From Polaribacter sp. (GTDB lineage Bacteria > Bacteroidota > Bacteroidia > Flavobacteriales > Flavobacteriaceae), in NCBI GenBank assembly GCA_020740485.1, contig DYMN01000013.1, positions 1 through 58,893 of the forward strand: a stretch of DNA of 58,893 nucleotides, given 5' to 3'. This document shows, in pieces, positions 49,245 through 58,662 of the stretch. Under the pieces are notes generated by a model that was given only the letters and a program-made list of their open reading frames with translations, had not been told where the DNA came from and searched no databases. Position 1 is the stretch's first letter; each line of letters begins with the position of its first letter. The translations under genes were made by a program, and so were the position numbers.

Positions 49245-50936
49245 ATGTCCGACGATAAAAAAATTATATTCTCTATGTCCGGGGTGAGCAAAACCTTTCA
49301 AGGGGCTCAAAAACCGGTAATCAAAGATATCTATTTAAGCTTTTTCTATGGTGCTAAAATTGGGATTTTAGGTCTCAATGGTTCCGGAAAATCTACCTTA
49401 TTAAAAATCGTTGCCGGTGAAGATAAAAACTACCAAGGCGATGTGGTTTTTTCATCAGGTTATAATGTGGGCTATTTACCGCAAGAACCCCAATTAGATG
49501 AAAGTAAAACTGTATTAGATATTGTAAAAGAAGGCGTAGCGGAGACCGTTGCCATCTTAGATGAATACCACCGCATCAACGATATGTTTGGTTTAGAAGA
49601 AATCTATTCCGATGCTGAAAAAATGGATAAACTCATGGCGCAGCAAGCTCTTTTACAAGATCAAATTGACGCCCACAATGCATGGGAGCTCGACACCAAA
49701 CTGGAAATTGCCATGGATGCTTTGCGCACTCCCGATGGCGATGCTTTAATTAAAAACCTTTCAGGAGGAGAGCGCCGTCGTGTAGCACTTTGTCGTATAC
49801 TTTTACAAGAACCGGATGTGTTATTGTTAGACGAGCCTACGAATCACTTAGATGCTGAATCCGTCCTTTGGTTAGAACAACACCTACAGCAGTATAAAGG
49901 GACAGTCATTGCTGTTACCCACGACCGCTATTTTTTAGACAATGTTGCCGGTTGGATATTGGAATTAGATCGTGGAGAAGGGATACCGTGGAAAGGAAAT
50001 TATTCATCGTGGTTAGAACAAAAATCTATGCGGTTAGCACAGGAATCCAAGCAAGCTTCCAAACATCAGAAAACATTAGAACGTGAATTAGAATGGGTAA
50101 AAATGGCTCCAAAAGGGCGCCATGCCAAATCTAAAGCTCGTTTGTCGAGCTATGACCGATTGCTCAACCAAGACATGAAGCAATTAGACGAAAATTTGGA
50201 AATCTATATTCCCAATGGACCAAGATTGGGCACTAATGTTATCAAAGCACAAGGTGTTTCTAAAGCTTATGGAGATAAATTATTGTATGAAAATTTAGAA
50301 TTTGAATTACCTCAAGCCGGAATCGTAGGAATTATTGGTCCTAATGGCGCCGGAAAAACAACCATTTTTAAAATGATTATGGGAGAAGAAAAAGCCGATT
50401 CCGGTGAATTTGTAGTGGGTGAAACGGCTAAGATAGCCTATGTAGACCAAGCGCATGCCAATATCATTCCTGAAAAAACGATTTGGGAAAACTTTGCCGA
50501 CAGTCAAGAATTGATTATGATGGGCGGACGACAGGTAAATAGCAGAGCTTATCTAAGTCGATTTAATTTTTCAGGCAGTGATCAGAATAAAAAGGTAAAC
50601 ATGCTTTCCGGCGGTGAGCGCAATCGTTTACACTTGGCTATGACGCTTAGAGAAGAAGGCAACGTTCTCCTGTTAGACGAACCCACCAATGATTTGGATA
50701 TTAACACATTGAGAGCATTAGAAGAAGGTTTGGAAAACTTTGCCGGATGTGCCGTAATCATCTCGCATGACCGCTGGTTTTTAGATCGCGTATGTACGCA
50801 CATTCTCGCATTCGAAGGCGATTCGCAAGTCTATTATTTTGAAGGTTCCTTCTCCGATTACGAAGAAAATAAACGGAAACGTCTGGGAGGAGATTTGGTA
50901 CCCAAACGTATTAAATATAAAAAACTGATTAGATAA
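49245..50936 (+). CDS. ettA: ABC-F protein EttA (energy-dependent translational throttle)
   Basis: A soluble tandem ABC ATPase that binds the ribosomal E site and gates the first elongation step according to ADP/ATP. The 563-residue protein has two nucleotide-binding domains: Walker A GLNGSGKST (about 43) with signature LSGGERRRVALCR, and GPNGAGKTT (about 365) with LSGGERNRLHLAM. Both Walker B regions read LLLDEPTN. The PtIM linker lies between, and the domain-1 arm DEYHRINDMF is of EttA type. No membrane domain is present. The start follows a heptamer repeat array rather than a Shine-Dalgarno site. Confidence 0.94.
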   Translation: MSDDKKIIFSMSGVSKTFQGAQKPVIKDIYLSFFYGAKIGILGLNGSGKSTLLKIVAGEDKNYQGDVVFSSGYNVGYLPQEPQLDESKTVLDIVKEGVAETVAILDEYHRINDMFGLEEIYSDAEKMDKLMAQQALLQDQIDAHNAWELDTKLEIAMDALRTPDGDALIKNLSGGERRRVALCRILLQEPDVLLLDEPTNHLDAESVLWLEQHLQQYKGTVIAVTHDRYFLDNVAGWILELDRGEGIPWKGNYSSWLEQKSMRLAQESKQASKHQKTLERELEWVKMAPKGRHAKSKARLSSYDRLLNQDMKQLDENLEIYIPNGPRLGTNVIKAQGVSKAYGDKLLYENLEFELPQAGIVGIIGPNGAGKTTIFKMIMGEEKADSGEFVVGETAKIAYVDQAHANIIPEKTIWENFADSQELIMMGGRQVNSRAYLSRFNFSGSDQNKKVNMLSGGERNRLHLAMTLREEGNVLLLDEPTNDLDINTLRALEEGLENFAGCAVIISHDRWFLDRVCTHILAFEGDSQVYYFEGSFSDYEENKRKRLGGDLVPKRIKYKKLIR

Positions 50937-50947
50937 TTAGCTAATTA

Positions 50948-51094
50948 GCCAATTTGAAAATGTGCCAATTTGCCAATGCAATGTACTAAGCTTGCCTGCA
51001 CTGAGCTTGTCAAAGTGTCGAAGTGTGCCAATTTGAAAATGTGCCAATTTGCCAATGCGATGTACTAAGCTTGCCTGCACTGAGCTTGTCAAAG
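50948..51094. repeat. Imperfect 79-bp tandem duplication
   Basis: GCCAATTTGAAAATGTGCC begins at 50948 and again at 51027, and both copies run on through TGTACTAAGCTTGCCTGCACTG to GCTTGTCAAAG. The two copies differ by a few bases. They share the filler family seen near 20330. Confidence 0.75.
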
Positions 51095-51114
51095 CGTGCA
51101 AATTAGCCAAATTG

Positions 51115-51305
51115 TTAATTTGTTAATTTGTTAATTTGTTAATTTGTTAATTTGTTAATTTGTTAATTTGTTAATTTGTTAATTTGTTAATTTGTTAATT
51201 TGTTAATTTGTTAATTTGTTAATTTGTTAATTTGTTAATTTGTTAATTTGTTAATTTGTTAATTTGTTAATTTGTTAATTTGTTAATTTGTTAATTTGTT
51301 AATTT
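51115..51305. repeat. Octanucleotide tandem array TTAATTTG, 23 exact copies
   Basis: Twenty-three perfect TTAATTTG units (51115-51298) plus a partial one. With the 79-bp duplication it fills most of the 430-base gap between ettA and rsmI, which has no other content. The unit differs by one base from the promoter -7 consensus TAnnTTTG. The array ends about 60 bases before rsmI. Confidence 0.95.
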
Positions 51306-51366
51306 TTACCATCTATTTATAAAAGATTTCGAATAGATTTTAATACTTTATTTTTTTAATTATTAA

Positions 51367-52047
51367 ATGAATACCCAACTTTACATAGTTCCTACACCTA
51401 TCGGTAATCTGAAGGACATGACTTTTAGGGCTATTGAAGTATTACAAAATGTAGATTTAATACTTGCCGAAGATACACGAACTTCCGGTAAATTACTATC
51501 TCATTTTAGTATTTCAACTCCTATGCAAGCTTACCACATGCACAATGAACACAAAGTTTTAGATGGCTTGGTACAAAAAATAAAAAGTGGGACCTCTATA
51601 GCATTGATCACGGATGCAGGAACACCGGCTATTTCAGACCCGGGATTCTTATTAGTTAGAGCGTGTTTGGAAAATAAAATTAAAGTAGAAACTTTGCCCG
51701 GAGCTACTGCCTTTGTTCCGGCATTGGTCAATAGTGGATTGCCGGCTGATAAATTCGTATTTGAAGGTTTTTTACCGGTAAAAAAGGGACGTCAAACGCG
51801 TTTAAAGGAATTGGCTACCGAAGAAAGAACTATGATTTTCTATGAATCACCACACAAGTTGCTAAAAACATTACAAGATTTCAATCAATATTTTGGTGAG
51901 GAGAGAAAAGCCTCTATTTCACGAGAACTTACCAAGCTCTACGAAGAAAATATCCATGGGACTTTTAGCGAATTAATCGCTCACTTTCAAAAAAATGTCT
52001 TAAAAGGCGAATTTGTGATAGTGGTGGGGGGAAAAGAATCAAAGTAA
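51367..52047 (+). CDS. rsmI: 16S rRNA (cytidine(1402)-2'-O)-methyltransferase
   Basis: Methylates the ribose of C1402 in the decoding centre. The 226-residue protein has the tetrapyrrole-methylase-like fold with YIVPTPIGNLKDMTFRAIEVL at the N-terminus, ILAEDTRTSGKLL, LITDAGTPAISDPG and LPGATAFVPALVNSGLP, all diagnostic. The C-terminal extension found in some RsmI proteins is short. It overlaps the convergent XRE gene by nine bases at its 3' end. Confidence 0.95.
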   Translation: MNTQLYIVPTPIGNLKDMTFRAIEVLQNVDLILAEDTRTSGKLLSHFSISTPMQAYHMHNEHKVLDGLVQKIKSGTSIALITDAGTPAISDPGFLLVRACLENKIKVETLPGATAFVPALVNSGLPADKFVFEGFLPVKKGRQTRLKELATEERTMIFYESPHKLLKTLQDFNQYFGEERKASISRELTKLYEENIHGTFSELIAHFQKNVLKGEFVIVVGGKESK

Positions 52048-52347
52048 TTTTTCAAGCTTTTTGATCATGATGTCAAATAATTCTTTGGGAACATTTACAT
52101 ATTGAATACCAACAGAATGATCATAAAAATTACAATTTTCATTTTTGGGAACATGTCTTTCTTCTTTGATTTGTTCTACAGGGACGTTTAATATCTTGGC
52201 AAATCGTTCCCATTCACTCTCCGTGACAGGCGATACCCCACGTTCTTTTCTTGAATATGTGGTTTGTTCCATACCGGCTTTTTCTGCCATTAATTCTTGA
52301 GAATAACCTTTAGCTTTGCGGGTGGTAATAAGATTTTCGAATTCCAT
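52039..52347 (-). CDS. XRE-family helix-turn-helix regulator
   Basis: A 102-residue protein from MEFENLITTRKAKGYSQELMAEKAGMEQTTYSRKERGVSP, a clear HTH_3 domain, followed by an amphipathic C-terminal helix (PKELFDIMIKKLEKLL) that may dimerise. An in-frame ATG at 52356 would add three residues. The target is unknown. A good promoter lies directly upstream. Its 3' end overlaps rsmI. Confidence 0.85.
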   Translation of the reverse strand: MEFENLITTRKAKGYSQELMAEKAGMEQTTYSRKERGVSPVTESEWERFAKILNVPVEQIKEERHVPKNENCNFYDHSVGIQYVNVPKELFDIMIKKLEKLL

Positions 52348-52369
52348 AATTATCATAATTAAATTTCAA

Positions 52370-52397
52370 CAAATATAAAAAAAATTTGCTTATGCAA
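52370..52397 (-). promoter_or_regulatory. Promoter of the XRE gene
   Basis: Minus strand TTG (52397-52395), 17-base spacer, TATATTTG (52377-52370), a perfect -7 match about 23 bases before the start codon. Confidence 0.5.
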
Positions 52398-52494
52398 TTT
52401 TATGCGGATAATTTTTCATAAAAATATCCTAAAAAAACCTAACAATCTAAAAATTCGGTTAATAAATTTGTAGCATAATTATAAACCCTTTTTT

Positions 52495-52983
52495 ATGAAA
52501 AGATTAATACCCTCTGCTTTTTTGCTATCTTTTTTCTATCTGCAAAGTTTTTCGCAAAGTAATTTAGTTTTTTGTTATGACACAGCCGGAAATCAATCAG
52601 CCCGAGCTTATGGCAACGGACAATTACCATCAAATTTTTGTGCCGCTTATAGAATTTCTGAAAACAAAAATGAAATTACTAAAAATTCTTCCGATGAAAA
52701 TATTGATATGATAGAAGAAGGATCATTAGAAGAAATGTTTACTTTATATCCTAATCCCACATCAGGCAATGTGAAACTTTCTTGGCAAGAGGAAGTACAG
52801 GATAAAATTTACAGTATAGAATTAGTGGGAATGAGTAACCCTTATTATAGGGATATGAAATTTTACAAAGAAACCGACTGGATAGAAACAGACGTAACCA
52901 AAGAAATTACAGGAATGTATATTTTTAAAATTACCCTTAATGACGGAAATATTGTTTACAAAAAATTGATGAAAGTAGATTAA
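52495..52983 (+). CDS. Small secreted protein with T9SS C-terminal sorting domain
   Basis: A 162-residue protein with signal peptide ending FLQSFSQ. After cleavage it reads NLVFCYDTAGNQSARAYGN, similar to an RHS/YD repeat start. From about residue 82 it has a type A sorting domain: FTLYPNPTSGNVKLSW and a final GMYIFKITLNDGNIVYKKLMKV, which targets proteins through the type IX system. There is almost no passenger between the two, so it may be a stripped-down remnant or a small surface anchor. A -7 element TAAATTTG lies at 52463-52470. Confidence 0.8.
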   Translation: MKRLIPSAFLLSFFYLQSFSQSNLVFCYDTAGNQSARAYGNGQLPSNFCAAYRISENKNEITKNSSDENIDMIEEGSLEEMFTLYPNPTSGNVKLSWQEEVQDKIYSIELVGMSNPYYRDMKFYKETDWIETDVTKEITGMYIFKITLNDGNIVYKKLMKVD

Positions 52984-53043
52984 ATTTTTTTTAACTTTCT
53001 GATAATAAATAAAATCAATAACCAAATAATCAATAACCCTATT

Positions 53044-53688
53044 ATGAAAAAAACACTTTTAACCCTTTTTGCAATTTCTATTGTTTTTATTACGCACGCC
53101 CAAAGTGAGTTTGGGGTGCAACTTAACGGAGGTTTATCGAAATTTACCCCACGATTTCTTACAATGGAAGATGAATATGTTAAGGATTTAGCAAAATTTT
53201 CTTATTTGTTCGGTGTATATTATGAAACCCCTTTGAATGAAAAATTAGATTTAGGTTTTGGCTTGAATTACAACAATACAAAGAGTGTGGAAAATTCAAA
53301 CGCAAGTGATTCCGAAGGAACTCTGTGGAGAGATCAATATTCAAAGGTCATGACCAATATAGGAGTGCCGATTTATTTGGAAATCAATACTTCAGAAAAA
53401 ATGTTTTTTGATGTTGGCTTGCGATTTTCTTTTAATGTTGATTCAGAAAATCATTTTATTGGTAAACAAAATGCTATGATTTATTATGAAAGCATTTATA
53501 AACTGAATGTAAAGAAAATTCAATTTGGTGGGCAAGTCGGAGTGGGGTATCAAATCAATGATGACATAGCTGTATTTACAAATTTTTATAGAGATATCAT
53601 GAGTTTAGAAAATAGTCAAGGCGAAGAAGATATGGACTTAAGATCTTGGCAACTACATCTCGGACTTAAATATGCTCTGAAAAAATAA
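53044..53688 (+). CDS. Outer-membrane beta-barrel protein (porin-family type)
   Basis: A 214-residue protein with signal peptide MKKTLLTLFAISIVFITHAQ. The mature part opens with FGVQLNGGLSKFTP and has alternating hydrophobic strands through to LRSWQLHLGLKYALKK, as in the 8-stranded barrels called PorT-like or outer membrane beta-barrel domain proteins. It lies 60 bases after the T9SS-tailed gene and 96 bases before the signal peptide of the RHS protein, so the three may be one unit. Function unknown. Confidence 0.8.
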   Translation: MKKTLLTLFAISIVFITHAQSEFGVQLNGGLSKFTPRFLTMEDEYVKDLAKFSYLFGVYYETPLNEKLDLGFGLNYNNTKSVENSNASDSEGTLWRDQYSKVMTNIGVPIYLEINTSEKMFFDVGLRFSFNVDSENHFIGKQNAMIYYESIYKLNVKKIQFGGQVGVGYQINDDIAVFTNFYRDIMSLENSQGEEDMDLRSWQLHLGLKYALKK

Positions 53689-53784
53689 CTTAAATTTAAA
53701 ATAACATCTTTACCTTAAACAGCATAAATATATGTTGAATAGGAATATTATGCTTAAAATTTACCAAAAATAAACTACCAAATA

Positions 53785-53841
53785 ATGAAAAAATATACTT
53801 TTATAGTATTGATTATCAGTGTGTTAAATGCATTTGCCTAA
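53785..53841 (+). other. Signal peptide of the RHS protein, cut off by an in-frame TAA
   Basis: ATG at 53785 begins MKKYTFIVLIISVLNAFA followed by TAA (53839-53841), then TIDPGNTPGQLDVSLTGG in the same frame. Signal peptides here end in A-Q, so the TAA stands where CAA is expected. One C-to-T change separates the export signal from the 1,600-residue protein. Confidence 0.75.
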
Positions 53842-53871
53842 ACCATAGACCCGGGAAACACGCCCGGACAA

Positions 53872-56800
53872 TTGGACGTATCACTTACAGGAGGCGCCAC
53901 CTACGCTGTCCCTATCAGCGTACCACCCGGAATTAAAGATGTAGTGCCGCAAATAGGACTGGCTTACAACAGTCAAGGCGGTCCGGGACAAGCTGGATGG
54001 GGTTGGAATATCACCGGACTCTCCGCCATCAGCAGGATTCCCGAAACTACTTTTCACGACGGGGAAATTGACGGAGTGGACTTTGATAATAAAGACCGCT
54101 ATGCCTTAGACGGACAAAGATTGATATTGGAAAGTGGTACTTACGGAGTAGCCGGTTCTGTTTATATTACCGAAAATTACAGCAATATAAAAGTCAAAGC
54201 TTTCGGTGTTCATTCTTTAGGTGCAACCTATGGACCTCTTTACTTTGAAGTGTATTATCCCAATGGAAATATCGCCACGTATGGTAAATATAATTCTTCT
54301 ACTTCGTTGAGTTGGGGTATAAGTCGATGGGCAGATCCGCAAGGAAACACTATAAATTACGCTTACAATATCAATACAGAACCGAGATTAATTACATATA
54401 TAAAATTTGGAAGTGGGAATAACAGCACCACCGGAATCAATGGAATATATTTTGCATGGGAGACAAGAAACAGAAATGAAGTAAATTTAATAGGAGGTGT
54501 AAGTACAGTATTAAGTATGAGGTTGAAAAATATTACAGTAAAGAATAATACTGCCCTACTTAGACAATATGATTTGATATACAGTACAAGTACTGACCCC
54601 AATTTCAATAATTTATATTACGACAGGCTGAAAAATATTCAAGAAAAAAATGGAGAAGGACATTTTTTGAATCCCATTAGTTTTGAGTATGACAGTGCAA
54701 GTACCAACTTGCAAAATGTAACACATCTGAATCAATTATATTATGATCAAGATGACTTTAGCAAATACCATGTGGTATCCGGTGATTTTGATTTATCCGG
54801 TAAAATTGACATAGGATATTATAAAAATGGTGATAATAAAGTGAGAATTTACAAAGATGGTAATTTTAGCACTTACCAACTCTTAAACACTTCTACCAAT
54901 TTATATACCGACACATATTCATCGAATATTTTTACCTCAAGCCTGCTCGAAGGCGGTAAATTAAAAGGGAAACAGTACATTACCATTAAAAGTATGGGTA
55001 CTTCAAATGTTTCCTTTCAACATTATTCCATCAGTTCCTCTACTCCACAGCTCATAAGTACTAATACATTTAATTTAGAAACTTACACCACAGAAGACTG
55101 CGATAGGATACACACCTTTACAAAACCTATAGATTTTCAAGAGGGTGATTTTAACGGCGACGGGATTACGGACTTATTAGGCTTACATATAGGTTACGGT
55201 ATTGAGAGTGATTGCAATAGGGTTGTAGACCAAGACCCTAATTTTAAAAATGGGGACCCTTGTGAATGTAATTATCAGGAGGTAGCAGATAATAGAGTAG
55301 TTCTTTTTAACCTTAAAGATAATACCACGCAATTTATTGGTAACGATAGTGACAATATTGCACGCCTAAATAAAACATTAGGAGAATTTAACGGAGATGG
55401 CAAACAAGACCTTTTTGTGTATAAAGAAGGAAAAATGGCAGTGTACGGCTTGAACAGCAATAATGTATGGGAAAAGTTTCACGAATACAATGACTCACTT
55501 ATTTATAAAAAATTCAGCGACCAAAACGCAGTAGATAAAAACACACCTATTGTATTTGGTGATTACAACGGAGATGGTTTAACTGATGCCATGATACCAA
55601 ACGGGAATAGCTGGAAGGTACTATTCTCCAATGGCAAAACATTTACAAATGGAACCTATTATAATTCGCAAATGGTTTATTTCAACAATTATTTAAGGGA
55701 AGAAAATGGAGTTACTGCTTATTGGAAAAATTATTATATAGCTACTGATTTGAATGCCGATGGTAAATCTGATTTAATTTATCATAGACTAAAGTATCAT
55801 GGAAAAGGATGGTCTCAACATGAATACCTAAAAACCTTTTTAAATAAAAACGTTTACGGCAATTACACTATTACAACTGAATTGGTGTATCAATATGACG
55901 ATACAGGACATAATGAAACATCTGCACAAGGTATTCCTGTTTTTGTGAATTCAAATTATGTAAACAATGCAAATGAATATGCCTATATTTCATTTTATAG
56001 AAAATGGGATAATAATGGTAATAATGATAAGGTAAATATAAGACATTACTTCTCCACCACTAACATCCGCCCTAATTTCCTACTGAATAAAGTTACCAAC
56101 AATTCGGTGGAAACCACCATCAATTATGGTACACTCACTCCGGATAACACATCCTACGTATCGGATACTTCAGAAGTATATCCTAATGTTAACATAAACT
56201 TCTCACCCACTACCTATTTGGTAAAAAGCATTACCGAAACCGGCGCAGGAATAACCAAAACACAAGATTTTAAGTACAAAGGTTTTGTAACCAACGTGCA
56301 AGGTTTAGGGTTCTTGGGTACAAAAGAACACAAACGCAGCAGTTGGTACGGCAGTGGTGTTAGCAAAATATGGTCTATATCGCTTCATGACATCAGTAAA
56401 AGAGGAGCTGTAACCTCGCAATATACCTCACTCACTGACATAGGTTATCTCTCAAACTATGTTTCAAGAACCCAAAATCAATACAGCACAACACTTGCGG
56501 TAAACAAAGTTTTTACCAATTTACCAACCCAAATTATTCAAACAGATGCCCTGCAAGGTATTACTACTACTACTGCCAATGCTTACGATAGTTTTAATAA
56601 CGTTACTCAATCACTCACTACTTTTACCGGTGGCAGTAAAAAAGTGGTAATGCAATACAGCAACCAAACGGCTACTTTAAATAACACCTATCACGTAGGA
56701 AGACCCATTCAAAAGGCGGAAACCTCTACTTTGGGATCAGATGTTTTCACTGTAACCGAAGCATATACATACACCAATAACCTATTGACCCAAAGCAAGA

Positions 56801-58662
56801 AAAAAGCGAACGCCACTAATTGGGTTACGGAAAATTTTGAGTATGACACCTTTGGCAATGTGAAGAAAAAAACCCTCAGTGCCACCGGAATATCCAATAG
56901 AGTAGAAAATTTTATGTATGACACTTCGGGAAGGTTTGTCATTAAAGCTTATGACATTCAAGGTTTAACGACCCAATATGCCTATAATACTACTTACGGG
57001 TATCTCACTTCAGAAACCAATCCCTACGGATTAGTTACTTCTTATCTTTACGATGGTTGGGGTAGAATGACCCGAAGCACGGGTTATCTGGGAAATGCAA
57101 CCAATTATAGTATAATTGCCTTATTGGGTGGTGGCATTCTCAAAACTGTGGATTATCCTTCCGGTCCCGATGAAGTAACCGAATACAATGCCTTTGGATG
57201 GGAGCTCAACAAAAAAGTTTTGGCATTAAACGGCAATTGGGTCAAAAATTCCATTAACTACGATATATTGGGCAGAAAAACAGCCGTAAGTGAACCCTAT
57301 TTTGATACATCATCACCTTTGCAATGGACTACTTCTGAATTTGATGTATATGGCAGACCTATAAAAATAACCGAGCCTACCGGAAAAATAACCACAACTC
57401 AGTTTAACGGACTCTCTGTAACAGTAAACGACGGCGTAAAAACAGTGAGCACTACCAAAGATGCAGCCGGTAACATCATCACTATGACCGACCCGGGAGG
57501 AACCGTTACCTATACCTATTATGCCAATGGCACGATGAAAACCGCCAATTACGGCGGACGCATCGTAAGTACACAGATTGATAGTTGGGGCAGAAAATCA
57601 AGTCTCACCGACCCCGATGCCGGTACTTATACCTATCAATACAACGACATAGGCGAACTTTTGGTAGAAACCACTCCAAAAGGCACCACAACTTATGCCT
57701 ACGATAATTATGGCAAATTGCTCCATAAAAGTATAGTAGGTGATGCTACCGACATACATACCACTTATACGTATGACCCTACCACCAAATTATTAAACCA
57801 AATTCAAGGAGTAAACAATACCGATCACAACAACAAAGCCCAAAGTATAGTCTATGACTCCTACAAAAGAATAAGTGAAGTTTATGAAAGTTCAGCATCT
57901 GAAGGCACTAATTATAACAAAAAACTCTCGTATGACAACTTAGGTCGCATCAATACTACCGAATATAACACTTCTTTTGAAGGGCAATCCGCAAATGTAA
58001 AAACTCAAAATGTGTATGATACCGGTGGCAATCTAAAACAAATAAATGATTTTTTAACAGGTGCGTTGCTTTGGCAAAAAGACTCCGAAAATGCACGCGG
58101 TCAATCCACTTTGATTCAACTGGGTAATGGCATTTCTAAGAGAAAAATGTATGACAATTATGGGTATATAAGCACTATAAAAGATTATACTATCAATAGT
58201 AATGCTCGTTTAATGAACCCGGACCCCTTCGACCCCAATGACCCTATTGACCCGGACCCCATAGACCCTATTGACCCTGACCCGATTGACCCGATAGATC
58301 CGCTTCCCGACCCAATAACGCATAATTACTTTTTAAACATAGAATATAGTTTTAATCCGCAACGTGCTTTATTGAATAACAGAAAGAATAAAGACATTAT
58401 TACAGGCGTTGATGCACACGGGAATAACACATTTTGGAATGAATTCTTTACTTTCGACACCCAAGAACGCCTTACCCAAATAACAGGTTCCGTAAATTTC
58501 AACCAGAATTATGACTACAGAGGCAGAATAACCCAAAATTCAGCGGTAGGCACCTACAATTACAATGGCAATAACTACCAACTCACGAATATAAGCCTCA
58601 ATACAGCCGGCACTAGCTATTATCAAAATCACAGTTTGCAACACGCAGTTCAATGCCTTTAA
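53872..58662 (+). CDS. SpvB / FG-GAP / RHS-repeat protein (Tc-toxin- or WapA-like), with lesions at both ends
   Basis: The main open frame is about 1,596 residues. It starts with an SpvB-like domain (VSLTGGATYAVPISVPPGIKDVVPQIGLAYNSQGGPGQAGWGWNITG). FG-GAP/VCBS calcium-binding repeats follow at about residues 424, 504, 563 and 625 (GDFNGDGITD, GEFNGDGKQD, GDYNGDGLTD, TDLNADGKSD). From about 990 to 1530 there are YD/RHS repeats such as FEYDTFGNVKKKT. Residues about 1448-1482 are a DP-rich linker (DPIDPDPIDPIDP). RHS cages shield C-terminal toxins or adhesins. The TTG at 53872 is only the first non-stop codon choice; the natural start is 53785, before a TAA. At about 58640 the frame shifts and the protein continues in another frame. 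Confidence 0.8.
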   Translation: MDVSLTGGATYAVPISVPPGIKDVVPQIGLAYNSQGGPGQAGWGWNITGLSAISRIPETTFHDGEIDGVDFDNKDRYALDGQRLILESGTYGVAGSVYITENYSNIKVKAFGVHSLGATYGPLYFEVYYPNGNIATYGKYNSSTSLSWGISRWADPQGNTINYAYNINTEPRLITYIKFGSGNNSTTGINGIYFAWETRNRNEVNLIGGVSTVLSMRLKNITVKNNTALLRQYDLIYSTSTDPNFNNLYYDRLKNIQEKNGEGHFLNPISFEYDSASTNLQNVTHLNQLYYDQDDFSKYHVVSGDFDLSGKIDIGYYKNGDNKVRIYKDGNFSTYQLLNTSTNLYTDTYSSNIFTSSLLEGGKLKGKQYITIKSMGTSNVSFQHYSISSSTPQLISTNTFNLETYTTEDCDRIHTFTKPIDFQEGDFNGDGITDLLGLHIGYGIESDCNRVVDQDPNFKNGDPCECNYQEVADNRVVLFNLKDNTTQFIGNDSDNIARLNKTLGEFNGDGKQDLFVYKEGKMAVYGLNSNNVWEKFHEYNDSLIYKKFSDQNAVDKNTPIVFGDYNGDGLTDAMIPNGNSWKVLFSNGKTFTNGTYYNSQMVYFNNYLREENGVTAYWKNYYIATDLNADGKSDLIYHRLKYHGKGWSQHEYLKTFLNKNVYGNYTITTELVYQYDDTGHNETSAQGIPVFVNSNYVNNANEYAYISFYRKWDNNGNNDKVNIRHYFSTTNIRPNFLLNKVTNNSVETTINYGTLTPDNTSYVSDTSEVYPNVNINFSPTTYLVKSITETGAGITKTQDFKYKGFVTNVQGLGFLGTKEHKRSSWYGSGVSKIWSISLHDISKRGAVTSQYTSLTDIGYLSNYVSRTQNQYSTTLAVNKVFTNLPTQIIQTDALQGITTTTANAYDSFNNVTQSLTTFTGGSKKVVMQYSNQTATLNNTYHVGRPIQKAETSTLGSDVFTVTEAYTYTNNLLTQSKKKANATNWVTENFEYDTFGNVKKKTLSATGISNRVENFMYDTSGRFVIKAYDIQGLTTQYAYNTTYGYLTSETNPYGLVTSYLYDGWGRMTRSTGYLGNATNYSIIALLGGGILKTVDYPSGPDEVTEYNAFGWELNKKVLALNGNWVKNSINYDILGRKTAVSEPYFDTSSPLQWTTSEFDVYGRPIKITEPTGKITTTQFNGLSVTVNDGVKTVSTTKDAAGNIITMTDPGGTVTYTYYANGTMKTANYGGRIVSTQIDSWGRKSSLTDPDAGTYTYQYNDIGELLVETTPKGTTTYAYDNYGKLLHKSIVGDATDIHTTYTYDPTTKLLNQIQGVNNTDHNNKAQSIVYDSYKRISEVYESSASEGTNYNKKLSYDNLGRINTTEYNTSFEGQSANVKTQNVYDTGGNLKQINDFLTGALLWQKDSENARGQSTLIQLGNGISKRKMYDNYGYISTIKDYTINSNARLMNPDPFDPNDPIDPDPIDPIDPDPIDPIDPLPDPITHNYFLNIEYSFNPQRALLNNRKNKDIITGVDAHGNNTFWNEFFTFDTQERLTQITGSVNFNQNYDYRGRITQNSAVGTYNYNGNNYQLTNISLNTAGTSYYQNHSLQHAVQCL

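Noticed and set aside
51115-51305. Repeat array as a CRISPR
   Set aside because: The units are contiguous 8-mers with no spacers, and no cas gene is near.
53839-53841. Reassigned TAA codon (non-standard genetic code)
   Set aside because: Many intact genes here end in TAA, so the code must read it as stop.
54363-54608. Hydrophobic minus-strand frame inside the RHS gene
   Set aside because: It is antisense to a continuous 1,596-codon frame with recognisable domains.
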